DNA of 64,000 nucleotides from Filosporella fistucella (lineage: Eukaryota; Ascomycota; Leotiomycetes; Helotiales), in the NCBI GenBank assembly GCA_030077755.1, contig JAQJZZ010000021.1, forward strand, positions 1 to 64,000. The letters are read 5' to 3'. A model generated the notes under the pieces. That model made no database searches, was not told the DNA's origin, and saw only the letters and a list, made by a program, of their open reading frames with translations. Position 1 is the stretch's first letter. Every line of letters begins with the position of its first letter. Positions 20,501 to 33,279 of the stretch are shown piece after piece. The position numbers and the translations under genes are program-made.

Positions 20501-23261
20501 CGTCCCCTTTCTTAATCCTAATAAGGTTAAAGGCTCCCTTTAAATTAAGCTAGGTAAATATCCTTGCCCTTTATAGGCGATCCCTTAAGTCATCCGCTAA
20601 TAGTAATAGGAAATGGTCTTTAATTATAATCTTATTTAATTTCCTATAATTTATATATAGTCTTAACTCCCTTCTTTTCTTAAATATAAATAATGTTAGG
20701 CTGGCTACCGGCGACTTAAATGATTATATAAATCCTTTTTTTAAATTTTTATTAATATATTTCCTAAATATTCTTTAATTTTCCGCGGAAAGTTTATATA
20801 TGATTTTAAATGGTAATATCTTTCCTTTTATGATTTTAATCATATAATCTTATAATTTATATGCTAATAATGCTTTTAGACCTATTTTATCCTAAAATAG
20901 TCTATTAAACTCTCTATATTCCTTAAATATTCTTCTTAATAGCAAATCTTAAAATAGGTATTTTAGCTCTTTTATAAAAGTAGCATATGCTTCTTATTAG
21001 CTAAGTTCTAAGTTCTTATATTTAACCTATAATATCTTATTATATAAGTAGCTCTTAAGGATTACCGTCCTTACTTTTTAATTAATAATAAGTCTATGCT
21101 ATTTTAGCTATAATATCTTAAAGATAATTTAATATCGCCTTATCTTAATAATATTAAATTATATTTCCTCTTTATGCCCTTCTTTTATCCTTATACGGGT
21201 TAATATTATTTATATATTAATTAATCCCCCCTGGTTATTAATCAATAATCCATTAATTATTAATAGCGAGTATAGGTCCTTGGCGACCCTAATTAATATA
21301 TTAATAAGTAATACGGTTTTTAATAATATAAAGTTTCCTATTATTCTGCAATTTATTATTGCTTTAATTGGTTTTTTATATCCCCTTAAGTATATGTTTA
21401 AGTATAACTATTTTTCGCTCGGTCCTCTTATAGCGCATATCTCGCCCCTAATAATCCTTAATTTATAGCTAGGGTCCCTTCTTACCTTTTAGCTTTTATT
21501 TACTTTGCGGATCTCTATACCCGTTTATTAGGTTTTAATATCCGTTCAAGTTTAGATATTTGGGTTTAAGTATATAACCTAATATATTTCTCTTAAATAG
21601 AGTATTAGTCTTATAAATCTTTTTATAATCCCTTTATTATATAATATTCCTATAATATTATTTTATTAAAAGCGGTTTTTTATATCTTATTTATATAGGG
21701 TCTAATACTCATAGAGTTAAGGGGCTAAAGGTTCTATTTTCTTAAGGTAAATTTAATAAGTATTATATACTTGATTTTATACCTTATGCCTATAAAAGCT
21801 TTATTAAAGTATTCCCTTCTTATTAATTTCTATTAGCCTTTAAAACGTATCCTAGGTTAGCCTTCTTAGCTCAACCTTAAATGGTTCTTTAAATATAATC
21901 ATTTTATTATCCTTAACTCTTATTATTTGCTATTTACGGTTTTAATAGGTTAAAGTATTTTTTCTTTAAATTACTTCTTATAATTCTCCTACCTAAGGGT
22001 CTTCTTAATAAACCCTCTTATAAAGCTAATACTTAATAATATATTAATCCTTAAAGTCCGCGCGCTAGGTTCCTTTATTAAATGCCTTATATTTAATTCC
22101 TTGCTTTTTATTTTAAGCGTCGGGTTTTAATTAAATATTAATCTTGGCTTCCTTTAATTATTCTTTTATTATTTAATAAATATTAGGCTATTATTTAACT
22201 ATATAAGCTTCTTTTAACTTTATAGGTATTAGGGTTCTTATAACTCGGGGCATTTCCTTTTTTATAGCATTTAAGGTTTTTTTCCCTTTTTAATTCCCTC
22301 TTTTTTCCCCCTTATATGCTAACGCGACATAATTAGGGAATCTGTAATTAAAGTAAAGCCCCTTCTTATATCGTGATTTTATAACTTCTGGCGATAACCT
22401 GGATTTTTTATAATTTCCTTAAGAGGTAATATTTAATTTTATTAGGTTTAATTAACGGTTCTCTTATGCCTTCCCCCTTTATTTACCTAAATTGGCCTAA
22501 TAACTCTTCCTGCTATGTCCTTAAGATTATTATTCCTAATAAAACTCATATATGCAATTATTAATTTATATAATATATTTAATTAATAATATTATATCTT
22601 AAAGTGATTTCTTTATATAAGTAAATTCTATATTAATATATGATTTTAGCCTTCGTTTATAATGGCTTATTAGTGCTTTTATATCCTATTTAATTTAATT
22701 GATATACTTTTAAAAATCTATAAAGTAATTAATAATATTCCTAGTTTATTTTAATGCATATAAATAGGTTTCCATTATCTTAACCTTATTAATATCCTTG
22801 AATATTCTTTTAATCTCCTTCTTAAATCCTCCTTACATTTTAAATATAATTTGCATAATTATTATAATTCCGCATATATTCGGATATTTAAAGTAATTTA
22901 TTAAGAAAGGCTAAACCCATTTTATAGCTTTTCCCTAAAGATAGGAAAATGTCTATAAAGCATAGCTCTTATTTATAGGGAATTTATTATTATTAAAGTG
23001 AATATAGAGCTTTACCTATAATAAGAAGACCTCTAATTCCTTTTAATTCCTTATAAAGGTATTTAATAGCTTAATCCTAAGTATTTCCTTTAATTACGCG
23101 TTAAACTCGGTAATGCTTAAGCCATTATCCCTTATAAGGACGTTATTGTCCATTCTTTATAATAATAAGGGTATTCTTATAACATTATTCTTAAGGCTAA
23201 ATATATTTATTAATGCTTTGCCGGACATGCTATTTAAGTGAATTAATATCCCTTAAGAAGG
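17513..23261 (-). mobile_element. Ty3/gypsy relic B, internal region, minus strand
   Basis: 5.75 kb between paired 389-bp LTRs, giving a 6.5-kb element. On the minus strand around 20350-20660, recognisable RT text survives with stops (DHFLLLLADDL, GAFNLIRIKKGDE). The catalytic box near 20345-20365 reads YLNN, both Asp codons having become Asn, as G-to-A RIP would produce. There is no intact ORF; the 62-codon ORF at 21280-21468 is a chance opening. Flanking 5-mers (TATAG, GGCTA) do not match, so no target duplication remains. Confidence 0.78.
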
Positions 23262-23650
23262 TGCTTAAAGTATAATGGTTATTATATAGGCTAATGCTCA
23301 TATAAGGATTTTAGGTAAGGGATAAATATATTATAAAGACGTTTTAATTATAATATTATTAAGTATAAAGAATATTATTAAAGTTAAGCATAAAGCTTTT
23401 ATTTAATAATAGAAGTGCTAGTCTTATATAAAACCCTCATTTTCAATTAGATCCGTGGATCCCTTAGGGTTAAATCCGTGGATCCCTTAAGGTTGGATCC
23501 GTGAATCCCCCTTTACTATCTCGCTTATAGGGATCCGGGGATTTATTATATAACCTTTCCTCATGACTTCCCTTATACGGTTTTTAGAATTATTAAGAGA
23601 CGGCATATTCTTTATCCTGCTCTTGTAATGAGCCCGTGACTATAATATTA
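23262..23650 (-). repeat. Gypsy LTR, right copy (389 bp)
   Basis: Partner of 17124-17512. It keeps GC-rich remnants such as GATCCGTGGATCCCTTAGGG, repeated with variation, and ends GAGCCCGTGACTATAATATTA read from 23631. Confidence 0.8.
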
Positions 23651-23824
23651 GGCTAGGAAGAGCTTTAGTTTATTATAAGTTTTATTAAAGGTATTAGGTA
23701 CCTTAATCTTAAGTATTTTTAGTTTATAGGTAATTAATTTTAATAAGGTAATAGCTTTCTTATTACTTTAGCTAAATAATATAATGGATATAATATCTTA
23801 ATAAATCGGTATTCTTTAAGAAGG

Positions 23825-24130
23825 TGCTTAAAGTATAATGGTTATTATATAGCCTAAGCTTATATAATAGTTTTAAATAAGGAATAAGTATATTATAAAA
23901 ATATTTTAATTGCAATATTATTAAGTATAAAGAATATTATTTAAAATTAAGCACGAAGCTCTTATTTAATAATAAAAGTGCTAGTCTTATATAAAACCTT
24001 TATTCTTTATAAATTATTTAAATTAATATGAATTAATTAAATCGAGACTCGATTCCCTTGATTTACTTGATTCCCTCGATTTAATCACGTGACGCTTCGT
24101 CCCGTGATTCTCTGACTATGATTCTCTATA
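23825..24130 (-). repeat. Third, diverged copy of the gypsy LTR
   Basis: The first ~180 bp repeat the 389-bp LTR (TGCTTAAAGTATAATGG onward); after about 24003 the text diverges. This suggests a related subfamily or a chimera. The 174 bp before it (23651-23824) is AT-rich and unassigned. Confidence 0.6.
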
Positions 24131-25700
24131 TAATTTAGCTAGACTATTAAGCTTTAGGCTATAGCTGTGGTTATAACCGTAATAGAATAGCTTTATATTT
24201 AGTTTAAATTTATATTAAAGAGCAAATAAATTCGCCTGGTTCCTATAATCTTACTTTTTTATATTTATAACCCTAAGGTTTTAATTGGCTAAAGAACCTA
24301 AATTTATATATAAGGCTAAGTAATTTAGAAAACTAAATTATTATGCAATAATAAACGCATTTAATTAGCTATATAAAACTTTAAAATAATTAAAGCTATT
24401 TATTACCTTAAAATAGCTTAAAGCAAGAATTATTTAAGTAATAATTTAAAAGTTAAGATTAGGCTAAGCTTATTTATATAAATAATAACTCCCTTTTAAC
24501 TTTTAACTTCTTTTCTTTAAGCTTATAATAATCTTTATATAATAGCATATACTTCTTCCTTCTTTTATTCCTTAATCTTTAATCTTCTTTAGCTTTATTA
24601 TAAGTCCTCTTATATTAGGTTATAATAGCTATAATTTTATTATTAATAGGCCTTATAAGCATAAGCATAATAATAAGATTAATACTTGGCTTATTATCTT
24701 TTATTATTAAAGGTACTTAAAGCATACTTTAATTAATCCCTCTTATATTTATATTATTCAAGTAAGAAAATCTATATATATTTATTATATTAAAATAAGT
24801 AATATTTATAAGAAGGTAAATTTCCTTTTAAGCTATTATAATAATATTAATAAGTTTAAATTCCTATTAATTTATATTAAATCTATTATAAAATTAAGGA
24901 TTATATTAAAGAATTTAATGAATTTATAACTTTAAATAAGGGCAAAGAGCTTATTGATATTAATAAGGATTCTTTTATAATCTAATTAATTAGTTAGAGA
25001 ATAAAGAATAGCTTTAATATTTTAAAGATAAGTAATATAAATGCTAAGGACATTTTTACTTTTAAAGGATTTTCCGTTATAAGTTTTCTTTTCCTTATTT
25101 ATTAGTGCCTATTAATATTTTATAATTATACTTGCGTTTATATTAAAAGCATATAGAATTTTATATTAAGCTTTAATAATTAACCTTTATTCGCGAGGTT
25201 CTTAATATTAATAGTCTTAATGCTAAAAAGATTACTATTCTTTAAGAATTAATTTAAGAGGTTAAGCGCTTTTATTTGGCTTATAAATATTAGATATAAC
25301 CCTTTTCTTAGCCTAAGATATTCTTATTAATTGCCTTATAATATAATATTTATAATAAGCTTTTCCCTCTTAATATTAATAAAAATATTCCTAAGGGTAT
25401 CCTCGCGATATTTTCTTAAATTTAAGTAATTTTTAGGTAATATTTAAATAGCTTTATCTTTACTTTAAAATACCCTAGGTTATTTTTATATTTGCCCTTA
25501 ATAAAATAAAATGCTTTCTTATTTAAGTATTAAATATATTTATAATATTCTTAAAATATGCCTTTATTCTTATTTTATTTTACTTATATTAATTATTATT
25601 CCTAATTTATTTCCCGCTTTTTTAAGGTTTTCCCTTTTCCTTCTTTTTTTTACTTAATAACTAAGAGGTTCCTTCCTAATTTGCTTTAAGTAGCTTAACT
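24131..25700. other. AT-rich DNA, unassigned transposon debris
   Basis: Very AT-rich, no ORF of useful length, no repeat that I can match inside the window. Probably RIP-degraded transposon DNA by context. Confidence 0.4.
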
Positions 25701-28288
25701 TTATTATTTTATTATTTTATAGGTAGCCTATGGTTTTTAAGGTATATATTTAATATTTCCTTTATATTCCTTAAATTTAGGTATATTAAAAGCTAAGTAT
25801 TATAGTCTTTTAGCTATCCCTTTTATTTTATGAAATATTTTTTATTTTTTATTTTATTATTTTTTATATAATTTAAAATAAATTCTACTTCCTATTCTTA
25901 TTCATTTTCTTCATTTTTAAGCTTTAATAGCTTACCCTCTTAATACCGCTTAAGCTCCTCTCCTTTCCTTTTATAATATAGCTTTAATAGCAATACGTGG
26001 AATATATTATATAATTTAGCATAAATGCTTAAAAGCTTTAAATAATATATAAATTCTCTTATTAATTTAATTACCTAAAAAGGATTTATATATTTAGGCT
26101 AAAGTTTATTATACTTTATTCTTAGATTCTTAATGGAAAGCATTATCCATTAATAAAGGGAATAATATTTATTTAGCTATAATTTATTAAAATACTTTTT
26201 ATAGCTTTCTTAAGCATGCTTTTAAAGACCTTTAAGGGCCTTTCGCTCTTTCTTTATTAAATTTACTCTTTCTCGCATAGCTAATACCTTCCCCTTAATA
26301 CCCCTGCCCTTAGGGTTTTATAATAGCTTAGGATTATATTCATAATATACCCTAAAAGGAATAAAACTAAGAACCGAGTAAATAGAGTTATTATAAGTAA
26401 ATTCGGTAAAGCTAAGTTAATATACCTAATTTAATTTTCTTATATTATAATAATATCTTAAATAATATTTAAGCACTTAGTTTTATCTTTTTATTTACCC
26501 GTTTATTTATAAATAAAATGTAATAAATAGCTTTTATTTATAATATAAGTAAAAGCATAATATAAACTAGAAATTTAAAATAAATACGCTATTATAATCT
26601 AAAATAATGCCTTTAAAGTACTTAAAAACCGAGAATACTCTTTTTTAAAAAAGTTTTATTATTTTAAGAGCTATAATTTCCTTATTATATAAGATATATT
26701 TTATTATCTTATAATACCTATAAATTATTATAAGGATGCTATTAAGGATCTTTTTATTTAAGCCTTTTATAAGCAAAAGTCCTATAATAAAATCCATAAT
26801 AATTTATTATTATAGTTATATTAATTATAAGGGTATTTAAAGTAACCCATAAGGAGCATATCTCTTTGCTTTATTCCTCTAGCATATAATATACTCTTTA
26901 ATATATTCTCTTATATTAGATTTCATTTATTCTTAATAATAATATTTATAGAATAGCTTTAAAGTCTTTTTTATATTATAGTGCCTTATTAAAGGGTTAT
27001 TATAATAAAGTTTTATGACTTCTTACCTTAATGCTTAATTATTTAATATATAAATTCTATTTTTTCACTTAATAGCACCCTAATTATTAATTATTTAGGT
27101 CCTAGAATCTTAAGGCAAGTTTTTATATTTTCTCTTAAATTTATATATAATGCATTTCTTATTATTAGTTTAAGCCATTTTAATAAGCACCTTAAGAGGT
27201 ATTTAAAGAGGTACTAATATAATAGCTAAGTAAATTATTATATTTATTTATAAACGTAAGAAAAGCAATTTATAACCTGCTATTCCCTAATATAATATAT
27301 TAAGGTATATATAATTATCTTTATTAATAAGCTTAAATAAATCCATAAATAAATTATTTAAGGGGCTTATTATAGCTATTCCCAAGAACGCTTTACTATC
27401 CTCCCTTTAGGGTTTTTAAGTGCCTTTGCTTTATTCTATTTATATAAAGTATAGCTTATTTTCTTTAATTATTTTAATAGCTCTATTTTTTGGCTATATC
27501 GGTCTCATAGACCTAATTATTACCATAAAGCCACTAGTTAACTTATTTTAGAAAATAGCTAACTATAATTATAAATTTAAAAAGGACTTATTTATATTAG
27601 CTTCCTTCTTATAATTAGAACGCTTGCTAAGCGCGTCCGCTAGGTTTAAGGAATCTTTCTAATATATAATCTCAAAATTATATGCAAATAGGTATATTGC
27701 CTATTTAGCTTATTTTCCTTTTAAATACTTTACGTTTATTTAATACTTAAGGTTATAATAATTTATAATTACTTTAATTATATAAATGGTACCTTTAAGG
27801 TAATATCGCTATTCTTTAAAGCTTTTAATAATAGCTAATATCTCTTTATTATATATAGCGTAATTTAGCTTAGCTTAATTTAATTTTCTTAAAAAGAATG
27901 CTATTAGCTTTTAATATTCCTTTATGCTACCATCCCTCACTTATTATAAGAGCGTGCTAGCTATAGTGAATCCGGAGGCATTTATCTCTAATTTAATCCT
28001 CTTAAAGGAATTAAAATAAAATAAGAAAGGCGCCTTATAAAAGGCTTTTTTAAGCGTATTAAAGCTTATAATAGCTTTAAGAATATAAATAAAAGATTTT
28101 ATTTTCTTATTATTTTTTATTCCCTTTAAGGAATTAATAAGGCCTATAGTTAAATTAAAGTATTTATAAATAAACCTTTAATAAAAGTTATAAAATTCTA
28201 AAAAGATTTGAATATCCTTATAAGATTCTAGCAAAGGCTAGTCCGCTATAGTTTAAAGCCTTATAAGGTTTAAATAAATACCATTTAT
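25701..28288 (-). mobile_element. Ty3/gypsy relic C (RT/RNase H region), minus strand
   Basis: Reading the minus strand at about 27900-28230 gives LKKAFYKAPFLFYF and then LEINASGFTIAS, matching the gypsy junction between RT and RNase H, with stops throughout. The left boundary is approximate. It ends at the copia-type LTR at 28289. Confidence 0.6.
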
Positions 28289-28854
28289 TGTTAGATTTAT
28301 AATTATTAAATTTTTTAAATTTTTTAAAGAACTTTTAAAAAAGGAGAAAACTTTTTTAAGAAAAGATTTCTCATAATCTAACCGTAATAAGTTATTATAA
28401 AATTATATATAAGCTTATTAATATTATTATTACTTATATTATAAGTTATAGCTTCCTATTATGGCTTAGCGTCTTTATATAAATATTTTTAGGTTTTTTA
28501 AACTTTTGAAAAGTTTTAATAACTTTGGATTTCTAATCAATTAGCTAAATTGACGTAATGGATTATGCGTTCTTATATGTGATTATTAATTAATAATATC
28601 ACATAGCTTATAATATTATTAATATTAATAATAAATTTCTAATCAATAGAATTTACTAGAATTAATTATTTAAATATTTAAATTGAGTTAATTCCTATAT
28701 TTAAGAATTAAGTAAAAAGTCAAGTAAAAATATACTTATTATTATTACTCCTTATTAATAAGCCTCACAGCTTAAGCGATACTTCCACCTTCCTTTAATA
28801 TATATATATAATAAAGTTTAACCCTTATTTATATTATATATTTTATATCTTATA
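28289..28854 (+). repeat. Second copia-type LTR, RIP-degraded
   Basis: Near-copy of 12357-12914, same orientation, starting TGTTAGATTTATAATTATTA. No copia coding sequence lies directly on either side, so it is a solo LTR or an end of a larger broken element. Confidence 0.72.
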
Positions 28855-28856
28855 AA

Positions 28857-29031
28857 AATCAAGTTAATTCCTATATTTAAGAATTAAGTAAAAAGTCAAG
28901 TAAAATATACTTATTATTATTACTCCTTATTAATAAGCTTTATAGCTTAAGCAATACTTTTATCCTCCTTTAATATATATATATAATAAAGGTTTATCCC
29001 TTATTTATATTATATATTTTATATCTTATAA
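28857..29031 (+). repeat. Tandem duplication of the copia LTR tail
   Basis: Repeats the last ~173 bp of the LTR (28682-28854), both ending TTTTATATCTTATA. The two copies differ mainly by C/T and A/G changes. Confidence 0.7.
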
Positions 29032-29814
29032 TTTTTTAAATTATTATAATTTAAAAAAAAAGCTTATTAATAATAATAAGATTTTAAATAATATAATATT
29101 AAAAATTAAAAATTTAATAAATATAAAATATAAAATATATAAGTAAATAATAATTTTATAAAAATACATATATATACTTTAATATTTTAAAATTTTTAAT
29201 ATTAAATTATTAATAAAATATTTAAAGGATTATTATATAATATTAAATATATATTTAATATAATTAAAGTAAGGAAAAAAATTTAAATTAAAAGAATTAT
29301 ATTTTAATTTATAAAATTTATATAAAATTAATACTTTTATTATTAAATAATAAATTTATATTTAATTTAAAATAATATTTATATATTTAATAATATTATA
29401 ATTATAAATATTTTTATAATATTTTTATAATATTTTTATAATATTTTTATAATATTTTTATAATATTTTTATAATATTTTTATAATATTTTGTTTTTAAA
29501 ACTTTATAAATCTTATTTTATAATATTATTAATATTAATAATTATAATATTAATAATTAAAAAATTAAAAAATTAAATTTTTATTCTTAAATATAAAAAG
29601 TATAAAATATAAATTATATTATTTAAAAGGTATTTAAAAGATTTATATAAAATTATTAAATATAATTAAATAATTAAGATTATATAAAATTATATATTTA
29701 ATATAATATTTAATATATATTATTTTAAAATATAATATTAATTAAAAATTAATATATAATTTATATTTATAATAAAAATTATAAAAATTAATTAAGAAAC
29801 TATTAATTTTTTTC
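29032..29814. other. Extremely AT-rich stretch with 11-bp tandem repeat
   Basis: Almost pure A and T. Positions 29408-29491 hold about 7.6 copies of ATATTTTTATA. No gene is visible. Confidence 0.7.
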
Positions 29815-29970
29815 TTAATATAAACCTTTTAAAACAATTCCTTAGGAATTGGATTACTTCTTTCCAAAGCACTCTTTTACCAAATAGCGCATGCAAGACC
29901 TTTGCATTGTCCTCTGCAATGGGTGTGCTTTTATCAAAAACACCAGCTATTGGGTAAGCTAAAGGAGGGG
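29815..29970 (-). pseudogene. Short GC-normal fragment of unknown origin
   Basis: About 155 bp of ordinary composition between AT-rich DNA and the mariner element. On the minus strand it is open for ~55 codons (PIAGVFDKSTPIAEDNAKVL ...) and ends at TAA near 29792. The ORF only gains a start by running into the mariner repeat, so it looks like a cut-off C-terminal exon or transposon piece. Family not recognised. Confidence 0.3.
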
Positions 29971-29972
29971 TA

Positions 29973-31451
29973 CAACAGGGGTTGACACTACTCTGTGCGC
30001 ACAGGCCAAAAACACCAAAACGCGAAAATCGCGACTTTGTGAAATCAGACAATTAACTTCCCATTCCTTATAATGGCTCCACCCACGCGCTTGAATCCTT
30101 ATAGGACACCTACACCAGAACCCTTGGCTGGCCGAGAAGCTACTACTACTCGGAAATGCAAATTCTTCAACGCCTTGTCTCGATATGGCTCCACAAAGTC
30201 GCTACGCTCGATTTTAGCTACTTGTGGCATCTCTGAGAGCTATGGCCGTAAATGGAAGGCGCAAAGGACCGAAATGGGGTCCTTAGCAAAGAGATCAACT
30301 AGAAAAAGGTCCTCTATACTAGGGCATAAGTCACGGATCTCTAAGGATACGTGTAAGATGCTTGTGGATCCAGCCCGGAATCCAGTCCGAAAACAGCCAT
30401 ATAAAGCGCAAATTGCATATCATAATTTGCCTATCGGTATACGTCAATTGCAACGGAAACTCAAGGAGCATACTAAAGGAGGTGGAAGATACCTTTATGC
30501 CTTTATTCAAAAGGTGATATCGAGCAAGAATCGGAGTAAACGTATTACGTATAGCGAAGCTCATATCTACGACTCCCTCTTTGGTTTTTTTAATCACATC
30601 GTTTATACAGATGAAGCACACGTCGATCCTACCTCTCAAGCCCAAGGGAGGGTCCTTCGAGAGCAAGGCACGCGCGATAACCCCGAAAATATCGAAGAAA
30701 GGCCCCCTCTTAAGGGCATACGCTTCCATGTTACTGGATGGATTAGTTGGTGAGAGAAAGCAGAGAAGCTCGAGTTTTATAACGATGAGAACGATGCTTC
30801 AGACGGTATAGAGCACCCTCTATATCCTTCTAAGCCTCGAAGGCGGCCACGTACCGAGAGTAAAGCTGAGTATATTAAGAGAGTAAGAGAGTAGGAAGCA
30901 GGGAAGCCACATGCCGTAAATAAGCAAGTCCAAGGTAATGCAATGACCCAAAAGTATTACGTAGAGCGTCTTTTACCTATTTATTGCAAAGCAATAAGCT
31001 CTTTACGTGATAAGTATGGTGGAGAGTGGCTTTTATAAGAAGATGGGGACCCTTCTCACGGTATTAAGAAACGAGGGCTTGCACAAGAGTATAAGGAAGC
31101 ACATAAGATCCGTAACTTGGCTCATCCGGCTCAAAGCCCAGATTTAAACCCTATAGAGGGTATTTGGGCTATTATTAAGCAACGATTACGCCGTAGGATC
31201 TTTGATTCAGAGGAGGAGATAAAGGAGGCTATTCAAGAAGAATGGAGCAAAATTATAATGCAAGAGGTACGCGATCGCATTGCAGATCTGCCTAGACGAT
31301 GCGCGGCCCTTATAAAATCAGGTGGAGGACCCATTAGAGGGAATAAGTGGTGATGTTAAATATAATATAATCAAATAGTTGTATTCTACCCAATTTTTGA
31401 TTTTTGGTGGGCCTGGCTTGTGCGCACAGAGTAGTGTCAACCCCTGTTGGG
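29973..31451 (+). mobile_element. Tc1/mariner DNA transposon
   Basis: Inverted repeats of about 30 bp begin CAACAGGGGTTGACAC at the left and end GTGTCAACCCCTGTTG at 31434-31449; pairing continues through CTCTGTGCGCACA. TA dinucleotides flank at 29971-29972 and 31452-31453, as expected for TA target duplication. The right end has two extra bases (GG) outside the matched repeat, so the left end may have lost 2 bp. Length is about 1.48 kb, typical of the superfamily. Confidence 0.85.
30073..31353 (+). pseudogene. Tc1/mariner transposase, inactivated by three stop codons
   Basis: Starts MAPPTRLNPYRTPTPEP at 30073 and runs in one frame to TGA 31351-31353, with a helix-turn-helix-like N-terminal half. 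Catalytic positions: Asp in VYTDEAHVD (near 30610), Asp in EDGDPSHG (near 31045) and Glu in DLNPIEGIW (near 31155). By hand count, 37 residues separate the last two, which makes it DD37E. Three in-frame stops interrupt it: TGA at 30751, TAG near 30892 and TAA near 31036. Each is one C-to-T or G-to-A step from a sensible codon (Arg, Trp, Gln), the RIP signature. There is no frameshift, so the damage is purely point mutation. Confidence 0.85.
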
Positions 31452-31675
31452 TATACTTACCACCTTCTAGATATAACTTACTTATGTTACTATTAAAATA
31501 CCGGAGTCAGCTTTCACGAGCACCTAACATAGCAGACGTCCAAAGTATCTCTCAGCCCAGCAGACTCTCAGCCTTCTTTGGGATTTTCTCCAACCTCATA
31601 CAAGCTCCTACAATCACTCGGATCTCGCGACGAACACACCTGACAGCTACAATTCTATCTCATCAAGCTCGCAAG

Positions 31676-33279
31676 ATGGCGCCGCAACTGGACGGTTACT
31701 TCAGTCAGGTCGATGCACTATCTGATCACTTCATTGAGAGACTTAGGAAGGCTGTGGCAATCCCATCTGTCTCTGCAGACGATGAGCGGCGCCCGGATGT
31801 TGTGCGCATGGGGGAGTTCCTCGCAGCAGAGTAAGTGCTTCTATTTTACACACACCTCCATCTAACTTTGCCAATACTATACCAACACGCCCATTGTCTG
31901 TGCACATATATTGTTAAAGTTAAACTGACCTGACCGCCAGGCTTACTACTCTTGGAGCTGAAGTTCAGAAGCGCCCATTAGGCAAGCAACCTGGCAAAGA
32001 GCACCTGGATCTGCCACCGGTTGTGATTGCTCGATACGGAAATGATAAACAGAAGCGTACTATCTTGGTCTATGGCCACTATGATGTACAGCCTGCAGGC
32101 AAGGAGGATGGCTGGGCAACAGAGCCTTTCGAGCTGACGATTGACGACAAGGGACGTATGTTTGGCAGAGGAAGTACAGATGATAAGGGTCCTGTCCTTG
32201 GATGGTTGAATGCCATCGAAGCCCATCAAAAAGCTGGCGTTGATTTCCCGGTCAATCTTCTCATGTGCTTCGAGGGCATGGAAGAGTATGGTTCTGAAGG
32301 GCTGGACGATTTCATCAACGCTGAAGCAAAGCAGTTTTTTGCGGATGCTGATGCGGTTTGCATTTCTGATAACTACTGGCTTGGAACTGAGAAACCGTGC
32401 TTGACCTATGGTCTTCGGGGTTGCAGTTATTACTCGGTCGAGGTTTCGGGTCCTGGTCAGGATCTCCACAGTGGTGTTTTTGGTGGTACAGCTCAAGAGC
32501 CAATGACTGACCTAGTCCGTCTTCTGGCCACTTTGGTTGACACCGATGGCAAAATCCAAATACCAGGTCTAGCTGATCTCGTCGCCCCTCTGACCGAGGA
32601 GGAAAAGGAACTGTATAGCAATATTGCTTTCACCATGGAGAATCTGCATGAATCTCTTGGTAGTCAAACCACCATTTACCCCGACAAGGAGCGAACGTTA
32701 ATGGCACGTTGGAGGTATCCTTCCCTCTCGGTTCATGGTATCGAAGGCGCGTTCTCGCAACCAGGTGCAAAGACTGTGATTCCGGCAAAGGTCATTGGAA
32801 AATTTTCTATCAGAACCGTGCCAAATATGGAGCTTGACGATGTTGACCAACTCGTATACAAGTATGTCAAAGAGCAGTTCAGGAATCTTGGAAGCAAAAA
32901 TATTATGAAGTGTACCTTGCAGCACGCCGGCAAATGGTGGGTTGCAAGTCCAAAACACTGGAATTTCACGGCAGCAGGTAAGGCAGTAGAAAGAGTCTTT
33001 GGAGTCAAGCCTGACTTGACGAGGGAAGGAGGCAGGTAAGTGCTAATTTGAGCCACCATATACAAACGCGCTTTCAACCTACTAATAATTCTTAGCATTC
33101 CAGTCACTTTGACATTTGAGCAGGCGACAGGGAAAAATGTCCTTCTGCTACCAATGGGCAGCTCGACAGATGCAGCACATTCAATCAACGAGAAGCTGGA
33201 CAAGAGAAACTACATCGAAGGAATAAAGTTGCTGGGCGCTTACTTGCACTACGTGGCAGAGGAGCCAATGATCAAGTAG
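31676..33279 (+). CDS. DUG1: Cys-Gly metallodipeptidase, M20 family (Dug1 orthologue)
   Basis: Three exons: 31676-31830, 31941-33035, 33096-33279, with GTAAGT donors; 477 residues, close to yeast Dug1. The start [13 protein letters not shown] suits the family. Metal and catalytic residues of M20 dipeptidases are present: His98 and Asp100 (YGHYDVQPA), Asp132 (GSTDDKGP), Glu166-Glu167 ([10 protein letters not shown]) and His445 (STDAAHSIN). The enzyme is a cytosolic zinc dipeptidase that splits Cys-Gly, the last step of glutathione breakdown in fungi, and also other dipeptides. The mariner element ends only ~225 bp before the ATG, so the promoter is short or borrows transposon DNA. Convergent with UBP14, 158 bp apart. 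Confidence 0.95.

Noticed and set aside
21280..21468. 62-codon ORF in relic B
   Set aside because: Chance opening on the strand opposite the gypsy relic in AT-rich DNA.
28682..29031. Possible CRISPR-like or satellite repeat
   Set aside because: Only two long copies; it is a duplicated LTR tail, and CRISPR arrays are not expected in a fungal nucleus.
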